A stretch of 64,000 bases of DNA from Thaumasiovibrio occultus (lineage in GTDB: Bacteria; Pseudomonadota; Gammaproteobacteria; Enterobacterales; Vibrionaceae): assembly GCA_019703815.1 (NCBI GenBank), contig AP023053.1:792995-856994 (forward strand), in the 5' to 3' direction. A model generated the notes under the pieces. That model made no database searches. It was not told the DNA's origin and saw only the letters and a list, made by a program, of their open reading frames with translations. A program made the position numbers and the translations under genes. Shown here piece by piece: positions 54,050 through 61,671 of this stretch; positions within the stretch are counted from its first letter, which is position 1, and every line of letters begins with the position of its first letter.

Positions 54050-54209
54050 TTCGATCCTTTTACCTAACCTTGATACCCATTTACCCGAAGTGACCTAAGG
54101 CTGTTGGGTATTTTATTTTGTTCAACGTATATGAGAGCGCGCTCGTCACCGTACCTCTTTATTCGAAAGTCGCTAGCACGTTTCTCGCTGCTATTTGCTA
54201 ACCGGCGCG

Positions 54210-54683
54210 TTAATCTTGCGTCATGAATTGCTCAAGGCCGGGCCAGTCGTCGAGCTCAAAATCATTGATACGGTAGGCGGATTCATTTGGTGAGATGGCT
54301 ATCAACTGCTCCATTAATTGAATCGCCCATTTAAAGGTTTCGCGTGCATCACCTAAACAGTTGTGATGGAAAACCACAATATGGGTGGTGGCTGATTGCG
54401 CAGGCGATGAAGCAATCGCCTCTCGTGCCAGTGCTTGCGCTCCTTCCGCTTCTGCGCTCAACGCGAATAGCTTAAGGGTTGGCGTTAATGGAAATAACGT
54501 TCCGCCATAGATGTCATCGTCGGAGTTATTGATCATCTCAGACAGGGTGTCTGTCGCTGTGTCGATATCGTCCTCACAGCTCAATAACACAAAATGCGGG
54601 TCGTCATAGTCGCCCAGTCTTTCAAAGAAGTTATTTAAGTGGGTTGAGATAGTCAGGCTATCGAATAATTTACTGCTTAACAT
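54210..54683 (-). CDS. hypothetical acidic protein, about 157 aa
   Basis: Not recognised. Soluble, strongly acidic, no signal peptide from ATG 54683 (MLSSKLFDSLTIST); ATG 54701 and TTG 54716 are alternatives with weak support. Contains THIVVFHHNCLGDARETFKW and ends in LDDWPGLEQFMTQD. Lone gene. Confidence 0.6.
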   Translation of the reverse strand: MLSSKLFDSLTISTHLNNFFERLGDYDDPHFVLLSCEDDIDTATDTLSEMINNSDDDIYGGTLFPLTPTLKLFALSAEAEGAQALAREAIASSPAQSATTHIVVFHHNCLGDARETFKWAIQLMEQLIAISPNESAYRINDFELDDWPGLEQFMTQD

Positions 54684-54716
54684 TTTCTGCGTTGACCTCA
54701 TACAGATGAATAGCAA

Positions 54717-55020
54717 TGTTTGAATAGATCCTTGAAGCGCTTACAGGTAGCACAGCCACGTAAGTGTGGAAATTAATTACACCGTAGTTTTCGATCTGTA
54801 AGACAAAAACAACACTGGTTGAACTGTATCCTGATTTAACAGCGAATAGAGTAATCCGATTAAGTAAGCCGCGCTAAATGCGCCCGACTATAGTGCAACA
54901 AAAAGACGATTCAATTTGATGAATAACGCGAAATTATTATTAATTAGACACTCACATTATTTTTCCTAAACACGGCATTGATTAACATAGGGCCTCGAAC
55001 TTTCGCGACTAAGGAACAAG
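54717..55020. other. intergenic region, nothing assigned
   Basis: About 300 AT-rich bases between divergent hypothetical genes; presumably promoters only. Confidence 0.5.
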
Positions 55021-55533
55021 ATGCGCATGTCATTGAGTATTTCTCTCCTCATCAACACCATTATTAATAAGCGGCAGTCTTGGACAACCCTTTTACTGGC
55101 TTTTTTGGCTGCGCCATCGTTTTCTCAAACTTATGAATGCCGCGATGATGCAGAGTTGAATAGCGAAAGAGCCTTTTCCGCCGCTATCCGTATCGACTCG
55201 CAAGGCACTGATCTGGTCAAAGCCACGCTTGCGACGATTGCGTTGAGCGAACCTTGGCCACTGGCGGCGAACTGTGATGCTCCCGTTGCCGGCATGTCAC
55301 TCAGCGGACATCAACGCGACGATGAGATCGTCCTTGGCCCCGTTATCGATAATGACTGCGGGTTCACTATTTATCTCTCTACACTTACCGCACCGACAGA
55401 CGGCGAATCGACAGATAGCGAATCATCAATCTACGACGCGCCGTGGGGTACGTTGGCACCAAGACAATCATACAAAGAGTGGGGAGAAAGGCCTTATCAA
55501 GCGCGTTGTGCGGTTGTCGAAAGCCTTGAATAA
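55021..55533 (+). CDS. secreted hypothetical protein, 170 aa
   Basis: Not recognised. Long signal peptide with an extended N-region (MRMSLSISLLINTIINKRQS, hydrophobic core TTLLLAFLAAPSFSQ). The mature part has four to five cysteines (YECRDD, ANCDAP, NDCGFT, ARCAVV) suggesting two disulphides, and a Ser/Thr/Glu-rich linker. AAGGAACAAG precedes the ATG. Confidence 0.65.
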   Translation: MRMSLSISLLINTIINKRQSWTTLLLAFLAAPSFSQTYECRDDAELNSERAFSAAIRIDSQGTDLVKATLATIALSEPWPLAANCDAPVAGMSLSGHQRDDEIVLGPVIDNDCGFTIYLSTLTAPTDGESTDSESSIYDAPWGTLAPRQSYKEWGERPYQARCAVVESLE

Positions 55534-55733
55534 CAACGAGGCCAAGTTTGGTCTCATTTCGTTTTATCGCGTCGCACACACTTCGCAATATTTGACCGAT
55601 ACGCCAAGGGAGATAGATCGCAAATGATGAAAATATCATCAACTCAACGAGTATGCCGGTTACGCTTCACGGCATTCTGTAATACATTTTTGCGATTAGT
55701 GGCGACAATTTCACCGCATTTCAGGAGTAAATC

Positions 55734-55946
55734 GTGCATTGGTTACTGATCATCATCGGCGCATTTTTGTTGCTATTAACGCTGTGGGATTATCGCAACG
55801 AAGAGACCGACACCATATGGATTTTAGACACTTGGTTCTGGTTTGATATCCGGCGCGAATCGTTTCCCATGCTCTATTGGTGCATATTGGCCATTCAAGC
55901 TGTCTCGGGTCTCGGCTTAATTGGCTACGGCATCATAGGGCTATAA
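55734..55946 (+). CDS. small two-helix membrane protein, 70 aa
   Basis: Not recognised. GTG start at 55734 after CAGGAG. Helix one (LLIIIGAFLLLLTLW), an acidic, Trp-rich loop (DYRNEETDTIWILDTWFWFD) and helix two (YWCILAIQAVSGLGLIGYG). Heads a plus-strand run to 58.2 kb with short gaps. Confidence 0.6.
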   Translation: MHWLLIIIGAFLLLLTLWDYRNEETDTIWILDTWFWFDIRRESFPMLYWCILAIQAVSGLGLIGYGIIGL

Positions 55947-55984
55947 ATGTACATTCTGAAGGTAACGCACAGCTGAGGTGTAGA

Positions 55985-56248
55985 ATGGACCACGCTATTG
56001 ACGATGATTTAGATAATTTGATCCCTGTACCTGTCCCGGCATTAGTCACTTTACTGGCGCAACACGAGGAAGACAAAGGCCGAGCGCTGAACGAAGACGA
56101 AGTGCTCGCCATCCGTGATAACGCCGCGTGCATTATGATGCCCCTCTCGGCAATAGCACAATTAACCGCCTCTCGCGGCTATGCCGACATCGATCCAGAA
56201 AATGTCTGGCAGCAGTGGCAAGCCGTGCGCGAAACGCTATTCGATTAA
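55985..56248 (+). CDS. conserved hypothetical protein, 87 aa
   Basis: GAGGTG lies four bases before ATG 55985; the frame is open further upstream but overlaps the previous gene. Acidic and soluble: DDDLDNLIPVPVPALVTLLA, then EDEVLAIRDNAACIMMP and ADIDPENVWQQWQ. I have seen similar small proteins in proteobacteria, with no function known. Confidence 0.65.
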   Translation: MDHAIDDDLDNLIPVPVPALVTLLAQHEEDKGRALNEDEVLAIRDNAACIMMPLSAIAQLTASRGYADIDPENVWQQWQAVRETLFD

Positions 56249-56295
56249 GCCCAAACAAGAAACAAGAAAAGAATAACGAAAGAGCAAACACCACC

Positions 56296-56931
56296 ATGAC
56301 GCAATACCGTTGGCAGTGTAAAGCCTGCCATCAAGCCAATGAAGCAACGCTTACCCATTGCGCCCACTGTGGCTGCGATTCGATGGCGAGTACCGATGAT
56401 GTCGAGCGCCATCAAGACAAGGACAAGCACTCCCGCCAATTGGCTTTGGAGGTCTACAAAGATCGTGCGACATCGTTCTTTGTTAGCGTTTTAGCCCTGT
56501 TTACCTTGGCCGTCGCGGAAGCTAACACCCTGCTCTATTGGTTTCTGGTCGCTTTCATACCGTATATCGCATACAAACAACATGAGCTTATCCAATACTT
56601 CTTGTTTTCAATAAAATCTCGCTGGCTTACCGCCGGATTTGGCCTGGTTAGCCTCTGTTACCTCGGCATGATGTCGTACCTTATCATGCAAGATCATCGC
56701 CTCTCTATCGCCCATGCGATCCCATTGGTTATTTTCGCGGTAACGTTTCGCTACCTCGTCTTTAACTCTCATTGGGGCAAGGAACATTTCAATGCCTATT
56801 TTGACCAAGTGATCCAACCTAAGCTGGGGCTTGATCACAACGAAGCTGGTGTACTTAACAACCAAGAAAAAGGCAGCAGTCAGCGTATTAAAGAAGAGCC
56901 TAGCGCGCCACAAAAAGGACCAAACGGATGA
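56296..56931 (+). CDS. zinc-ribbon membrane protein, copy 1, 211 aa
   Basis: N-terminal RanBP2-like zinc ribbon: Trp6, Cys8-x2-Cys11, Asn15, Cys22-x2-Cys25. A charged linker follows and then about four membrane helices, with a polar C-terminal tail (KEEPSAPQKGPNG). ATG 56296; the longer frame from 56128 overlaps the previous gene. Its last bases overlap the next gene (ATGA), so the two are translationally coupled. Cytoplasmic ribbon on a membrane anchor suggests RNA or protein binding at the membrane; inferred only. Confidence 0.7.
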   Translation: MTQYRWQCKACHQANEATLTHCAHCGCDSMASTDDVERHQDKDKHSRQLALEVYKDRATSFFVSVLALFTLAVAEANTLLYWFLVAFIPYIAYKQHELIQYFLFSIKSRWLTAGFGLVSLCYLGMMSYLIMQDHRLSIAHAIPLVIFAVTFRYLVFNSHWGKEHFNAYFDQVIQPKLGLDHNEAGVLNNQEKGSSQRIKEEPSAPQKGPNG

Positions 56932-57464
56932 AGCAATCTCAGTGGTCATGTTCGGTTTGTCATTTGCCCAATAAGGGTGAACGGCTTCACTGCACTCACT
57001 GCGGTAGTGACAACGACAATCGTCGCCAAGAATACGAACGCTACAAACTGCAACTGCGTGGATTATTGCTGTTTCCCGGTATTGCCGCTGCGAGCTTTTT
57101 TGGTTTCGACGTTAGTTTAGACAGTGTCGGCGTATGGTTCTTACTGGCCTTAACGCCTTACGTGCTGTACCTCCTACGCCACCCTATTGCGCATTTATTC
57201 TCGATTCACTGGTCGCGTTACGTTCTGCTGGGCTTCATTGGGTTTTATAGCCTCTACACTGGTGTTGCCCACCGAATGATCAATCACGAACACACTATCG
57301 TCTTTGATCACACCTTGGCTTTGCTGCTGTTGGTGCCGCTGATTTTCTCCATGCTATTGCAGCACCTGATTTTAGTTGAATCAGCGAAAGGCAGAACCGT
57401 CTTTGATTCTTATTTTGAGCGCTATATCCAACCTCAAAACAACAGCAAAGGAAAATCGCTATGA
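56928..57464 (+). CDS. zinc-ribbon membrane protein, copy 2, 178 aa
   Basis: Paralogue of the gene before it with identical ribbon spacing (Trp6, Cys8, Cys11, Asn15, Cys22, Cys25) and a similar four-helix membrane part; shared late segment FDSYFERYIQP matches FNAYFDQVIQP. ATGA overlaps on both sides tie it to its neighbours. Confidence 0.72.
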   Translation: MKQSQWSCSVCHLPNKGERLHCTHCGSDNDNRRQEYERYKLQLRGLLLFPGIAAASFFGFDVSLDSVGVWFLLALTPYVLYLLRHPIAHLFSIHWSRYVLLGFIGFYSLYTGVAHRMINHEHTIVFDHTLALLLLVPLIFSMLLQHLILVESAKGRTVFDSYFERYIQPQNNSKGKSL

Positions 57465-57784
57465 CGTTAACCAAAGGGAATAAGACACTCGCAGTTTTGG
57501 GCTTGCTCTGTTTGACTTGGGTGTTGGGTATGGTGGTATTTAGAGGCTTTGTGTACGACACACTCCCCATCGCTGATGGCGAACCTTTTGGCGTTGCCGA
57601 CGTGCTGTTATACGGCCTGTGGTGCATTCAAATTGCGATCACTGGGCTGGTAATGGTTATCGCGTTTTTGATGCTGATCTTTGGCCACACCCAAACCAAG
57701 CAGGGCGCCATCGCGATGCTAGTATGCCAGCCGCTGCTGTTTTTCGTTACCCCACATCTACTCACCTTTGCCGCTAGGTTTTAG
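57461..57784 (+). CDS. membrane protein with about three helices, 107 aa
   Basis: Not recognised. ATGA overlap with the zinc-ribbon gene. Helices at residues about 9-30, 45-72 and 80-100; short polar loops. Third member of the coupled set 56296-57784. Confidence 0.62.
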   Translation: MTLTKGNKTLAVLGLLCLTWVLGMVVFRGFVYDTLPIADGEPFGVADVLLYGLWCIQIAITGLVMVIAFLMLIFGHTQTKQGAIAMLVCQPLLFFVTPHLLTFAARF

Positions 57785-57817
57785 CTTGGCAAAGGCCAAT
57801 ACGTCAAGGAAGACACG

Positions 57818-58180
57818 TTGAACAATAAGAAACATCGCATCATCATACTGGCTGGTGCTATGGCGATTGCCTGTACTATCGCTACTTACTTTTGGGCTCA
57901 ATCCCTTAGCCTCGATAACCAAAACCGTTACCATTTAACTCAAGTGTGCGAGCTTGAGCGTCAGATCGCGTTATTGCGCGACTTTGATAAGGGGCTCAGC
58001 CACCAGCAAGCCATGGGCTAATGCCAAAGCAAAGGGCTAGAATGTCGTGCAGTCGATGCGGAGATCGACATAGATTTTCCTCAGCCTTGTCCGCCTTCGG
58101 GTCGTAATTACTGTGGCTTTAGCGCGCAGTTTGATGACAGCGGTTTGCGTAATATTGTCAGCAATAATCCGTGCCACTGA
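57818..58180 (+). pseudogene. anchored Cys-rich protein gene with an in-frame stop
   Basis: Starts with TTG 57818, seven bases after AAGGA. Residues 1-67 include a membrane helix (IIILAGAMAIACTIATYFWA) and VCELERQIALLRDFDKG. Codon 68 (58019-58021) is TAA. Beyond it the same frame runs 52 more codons with protein-like content (CQSKGLECRAVDAEID, PQPCPPSGRNYCGF) to TGA at 58178. A nonsense change in a gene of about 120 codons is the simplest reading. Confidence 0.7.
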
Positions 58181-58560
58181 GCGGTTCTTTTCACCAGCCC
58201 TACTTCGCTTTTCTTACGCTATTACCCTTCGGCGCTGTTAAAAACGGCTCTCACTGCACTTCTCTGCCCTGTTCCGTCATCGCTCATCCACAACGCGAAC
58301 TGGTTATCGAAAACGCCTGCCAGCCGGGCTAAAAACTGTCAGCTATTTTTACACTCCTACAAGCGTTAACGTTCCGCTCAGCGCCAACCTTATGAAATCA
58401 TTAGCACCAAAAACAATGGCAAACTAGTTGCATAACAAGTGTCGTACCAAGGCTCAAAAGCTGCAAATGCAACTTGCTTCGCTACGGACAGCGCCAAGAC
58501 GCCGCCGACTGCTTACCGCCCGCTAATATCAATCTGTTTAGATATTAATTCGATGAGGTT
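58181..58560 (+). pseudogene. decayed coding remnants, possible paralogue tail
   Basis: Short open stretches in several frames. The most telling ends at 58332 and reads GSHCTSLPCSVIAHPQREL then VIENACQPG, similar in layout to the end of the preceding broken gene (YCGFSAQFDDSGLRNIVSNN). Others end at 58435 and near 58548. It looks like a worn tandem copy, at low confidence. Confidence 0.35.
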
Positions 58561-58565
58561 TTACG

Positions 58566-59138
58566 ATGAAAATGCCACCTGCTCACCTTGCTATTTTACC
58601 ACTCGCGCTATTGTTTTCTGTCCATGGAAATGCGACCTTGTTGTTTTCGGATGTTAGTTACACCGAAAACAGCCTGACCTTTACTGTCGATGGGGATTTC
58701 TCTGGCTACACCACGCCTTCGAGTTCAACCAATCAATTTGGGATCCAATACATTGGCGATATTTTTTCAGCGCCTGTCGTGCAAGGTGAGTACACCACGA
58801 ACAGCTGGACACCAGGCTTTGTCACTGGTGGTAACACAGGAACTTACTATAACGATCAAACCGTCCCTTATACTTGGGCCTCCATTACCGATAATTCCCC
58901 CATTAACCAGACGATCACCCTAACCACGGGCAACTATTTCAACACCATGTCCACCAGCGGGATGATCAATTTTGTTTGGGGCAATGGCTGTTATGGCGAC
59001 TGTAATGGCACAGAAACACTGCTGGCGAGCTTCGCCTTCATGGAAAACCCTATCGATATTCCCGAGCCTGCAGGTATCGCCTTGCTTGGACTGGGCTTGT
59101 TTGCGATCGGGGCGCGTTTTCGTCAGTCCCGTCGATAA
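58566..59138 (+). CDS. PEP-CTERM sorting-domain protein, 190 aa
   Basis: Signal peptide (LAILPLALLFSVHGNA), a beta-rich, Thr/Asn/Gly-rich middle, and a C-terminal PEP-CTERM signal: Pro-Glu-Pro at 166-168, a hydrophobic helix GIALLGLGLFAIGA and a basic end RFRQSRR. Such proteins are processed by an exosortase (XrtA type) and often linked to exopolysaccharide. No exosortase is in this window. GAGG lies seven bases before the ATG. Confidence 0.85.
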   Translation: MKMPPAHLAILPLALLFSVHGNATLLFSDVSYTENSLTFTVDGDFSGYTTPSSSTNQFGIQYIGDIFSAPVVQGEYTTNSWTPGFVTGGNTGTYYNDQTVPYTWASITDNSPINQTITLTTGNYFNTMSTSGMINFVWGNGCYGDCNGTETLLASFAFMENPIDIPEPAGIALLGLGLFAIGARFRQSRR

Positions 59139-59329
59139 TACGCTCCCCCTAATTCCGCGTACCTTACTCCACTAAACGATCCGCCTACGGGCGGGTTGTC
59201 AGTTTCGAATTGATTGTTCTACCCAGAGAATTTGTCGCTGATATCCAAAATTAGAGATTTCCTATCGCGGCAACAAACACGTAGCGTTAAAATCATCAAT
59301 AACGTAAGCAGTTAAAGCGTTTTAGGTTG

Positions 59330-59809
59330 ATGAAAATTGCAGATCTAGCCACTTGTCCCGACACAATTACGAAGTTAGCACATTGGCATTTTACTGAATG
59401 GGGACATCTCTACCCTGATGAGACGCAAGCCGATTTTGAAAATGAACTGCGTCAATCCTTAAACCCAGACATTATCCCTGCCACCTTCGTGATGGTCGAA
59501 AATGACGCGGTGATCGGCTCGATTAGCTTATTGGCACAAGACATGCCACCGAACCAACAGCTGACCCCGTGGTTGGCTAACTTATATGTGCATCCGAGGC
59601 ACAGAGGCAAAGGCGTCGGTAAACAGCTCATTGCTCATCTTGTCGCGTACTGCCAACAACGCGGATTGGCAACGCTCTACCTGTTTACTCCTCATGATCG
59701 GCAGTATTATCAAGGGCAAGGCTGGCAGCAGGTCACGCGCACCCGCTATCACGGCGAAGATGTCGACATTATGCGCAAATCATTATTAAACGCCGAACAT
59801 TGCCACTAG
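59330..59809 (+). CDS. GNAT-family N-acetyltransferase, 159 aa
   Basis: Acetyl-CoA motif HPRHRGKGVGKQLIAHL, preceded by the strand WLANLYV; C-terminal YQGQGWQQVTRTRYHGEDVDIM. Substrate unknown. ATG 59330 is preferred over the TTG just before it. Confidence 0.82.
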   Translation: MKIADLATCPDTITKLAHWHFTEWGHLYPDETQADFENELRQSLNPDIIPATFVMVENDAVIGSISLLAQDMPPNQQLTPWLANLYVHPRHRGKGVGKQLIAHLVAYCQQRGLATLYLFTPHDRQYYQGQGWQQVTRTRYHGEDVDIMRKSLLNAEHCH

Positions 59810-59842
59810 ACTGCGCCCACTTTTTGCGCCTGTCGAGATTTT

Positions 59843-60388
59843 TTACATCTCATGATAGTGAAGGCACAGCGTGTCGAGAAAGCCACCTTTGATGCAATGC
59901 CATTTGGGATTGTTGGGGTTCACACCCACGGCGAATTGGGTGACAAACCCCATCTCATTAGTCGGCGTTTGGTCGTCTTTCTCCACGGGACTTTGGGCGT
60001 ATGCCTTGTGTTCAAACTGCTGACCATTTCTTTGATAGCGGTAATACATAAAATAGCCAATGGTCGGGGGCTTGGTGTGATACATACGAAATTCGCGAAA
60101 TCGCTCTACGCTGGCTTCCACTTGTTCGCCCTGACAAGCAGGCCAAAGTAAATACGCTTCTCTCAGTCGTAAAACAAAAAACAGCGCGTAGATACTCCAC
60201 AGTATCTCGCTCAAATATTGATCCAGCTTTACGCCATAAGGCGCCCAATCAAACACCGCGATCGCAAAAAATGCCGCAATCGGACTGGACGCCCACAGCA
60301 AGAATAAGGGAGTATTAATCCCGATAAAACTGAACACGGCGCCGACATAAAACAGTACCAATAAGCCCCCTCGTTTCGCTGCGCGCAT
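59843..60388 (-). CDS. membrane protein with a DUF3592-like extramembrane domain, 181 aa
   Basis: ATG 60388 follows GAGGTG. Two or three hydrophobic segments (residues about 8-30, 30-50, 60-75), then a domain with YFMYYRYQRNGQQFEHKAYAQSP, similar in style to DUF3592 proteins. Function unknown. Monocistronic. Confidence 0.6.
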   Translation of the reverse strand: MRAAKRGGLLVLFYVGAVFSFIGINTPLFLLWASSPIAAFFAIAVFDWAPYGVKLDQYLSEILWSIYALFFVLRLREAYLLWPACQGEQVEASVERFREFRMYHTKPPTIGYFMYYRYQRNGQQFEHKAYAQSPVEKDDQTPTNEMGFVTQFAVGVNPNNPKWHCIKGGFLDTLCLHYHEM

Positions 60389-60604
60389 TATCACCTCTTA
60401 ATTTTGTTTGAATTTTCACCAACATATCGCTCTGCTCTCAACTTTTACAGCCCAAGTCGGATTACATCGAATATTTTGCGATGAAATGCGGAGTTATGAG
60501 CGCGTTGTCATTTACACTTACACCAAGCAAGCGCCGGGTTTCACCTTCGTCGCGCAAGATGCCGTTGCCAATACTGCCGTAACATCCAGCTGAAAAGGAC
60601 ACCA

Positions 60605-60958
60605 ATGAAACGCCCAACATTGATCGCTATCGCCATTACGCTGCTATTGGTTTATGGCTGCTTTTTACTCCACAACGATCAGATCCCGTGGCTAACACTG
60701 CAAAGTATTCTGACACCCGTTTATATACCACTGTATTTCGTTCTGATTTTAATTGGGGGTCTGCTGGAAATGATCCCTTCAGTGACCGCTTATCGCGGTG
60801 GTGTCATGCTGCCCTATCTGCATGATTGGCTTTGGATTATCGGTATTGCGGTGCTGTATCCTGCCGTGGCGTTGGTCGTGCGCTTGGTGAATAAGGCGTT
60901 TTGTCAGCCGTCGCATCTGCGCATTGTCGACACTGAGAGAGATGACGCGCAACAGTAG
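60605..60958 (+). CDS. small membrane protein, 117 aa
   Basis: Not recognised. AAAAGGACACC precedes the ATG. Three hydrophobic segments (TLIAIAITLLLVYGCFLL, YIPLYFVLILIGGLLEMI, WLWIIGIAVLYPAVALVV) and a charged tail. It ends just before the GCAGAAA repeat. Confidence 0.62.
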   Translation: MKRPTLIAIAITLLLVYGCFLLHNDQIPWLTLQSILTPVYIPLYFVLILIGGLLEMIPSVTAYRGGVMLPYLHDWLWIIGIAVLYPAVALVVRLVNKAFCQPSHLRIVDTERDDAQQ

Positions 60959-60993
60959 CAACAAGCACATCAATATTTCTCGCGCAGCGTTCG

Positions 60994-61049
60994 GCAGAAA
61001 GCAGAAAGCAGAAAGCAGAAAGCAGAAAGCAGAAAGCAGAAAGCAGAAA
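60994..61049. repeat. heptanucleotide microsatellite, 8 x GCAGAAA
   Basis: Eight perfect GCAGAAA units between convergent genes, joined to the terminator at 61047. Non-coding. Confidence 0.96.
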
Positions 61050-61067
61050 GGGGCATCAAGCCCCTTT
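61047..61067. terminator. terminator between convergent genes
   Basis: AAAGGGGC-ATCAA-GCCCCTTT; ends the small membrane-protein gene and, in the other direction, the cusA-cueP transcript. Confidence 0.8.
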
Positions 61068-61141
61068 ACTTATATTTAGACAACACAACAGATAAAACCA
61101 CATCCTTGTGGTCATTGCTATGTCGGCGTAATCTTTTTCGC

Positions 61142-61669
61142 TTACATCGCAACCAGCTGCATGGTTGTGATACAAGTACGTGCGTTACCTGAGGTTTTCA
61201 GCACTTCTTGCGCCATCAAGTTACCTTTGTGGAACGTGAACTTGTACTCGCCGTCACGTGGCATCCAGAAATCGATAAAGCCGTCTTTTTGTGTCGTGAC
61301 CATACCGTTCATGATCTCTTCACCGGTATTCACATCGGTAATGCTCAGGTGCAGCTCTTCTTCAACCATCTCGCCTTGGCAACCGGTTGGCACGTGGTAA
61401 GTACAGCCGTGTGAGCGATTGATATAAGGTGCAATCGACAGCAAGTATTCGTCTTCCAGTGGGATCGCCACTTCTTCGCCCGAAGGCAGCGTCGCGTTGA
61501 GTACATCCGGCAAAATGCTTACCGACGCATCACCAGTTTGATGCCAGGTATGCGCCATTTCTAGCGCTTCTTGCGGTGACAGTTGGCTAAACTCTTCAGC
61601 GGTGATCGCCGCCGCGCCAAAAGATGCAGTCAATGCCATTGCGACAGTCAGTTTTTTCAATGCGTTCAT
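61142..61669 (-). CDS. cueP: periplasmic copper-binding protein CueP
   Basis: Periplasmic copper chaperone family known from Salmonella, where it supplies copper to SodCII. 175 residues, signal peptide ending near FGAAA. Conserved Cys/His set: SHGCTYHVPTGCQGEM and the C-terminal ARTCITTMQL. ATG 61669, nine bases after AAGGAC. Its start is two bases from the cusA stop, so it is translated from the same message and its product should serve the same periplasmic copper defence. Confidence 0.9.
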   Translation of the reverse strand: MNALKKLTVAMALTASFGAAAITAEEFSQLSPQEALEMAHTWHQTGDASVSILPDVLNATLPSGEEVAIPLEDEYLLSIAPYINRSHGCTYHVPTGCQGEMVEEELHLSITDVNTGEEIMNGMVTTQKDGFIDFWMPRDGEYKFTFHKGNLMAQEVLKTSGNARTCITTMQLVAM

Positions 61670-61671
61670 AA

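Noticed and set aside
54073-54115. ATACCCA/TGGGTAT stem followed by TTTATTTTG as a plus-strand terminator, or a second copy of the MITE ends
   Set aside because: No plus-strand gene ends nearby, and only seven bases match the MITE end, so neither reading holds.
58430-58545. Possible integron attC site: TAACAAGTG at the start and CCGCCCGCTAA at the end
   Set aside because: The two ends do not pair with each other as an attC must, the inner part shows no long imperfect palindrome, and there is no integrase or cassette pattern.
60408-60593. Open frame of 61 codons from a TTG ahead of the 60605 gene
   Set aside because: No ribosome binding site and no recognisable features; it may be a remnant but cannot be supported as a gene.
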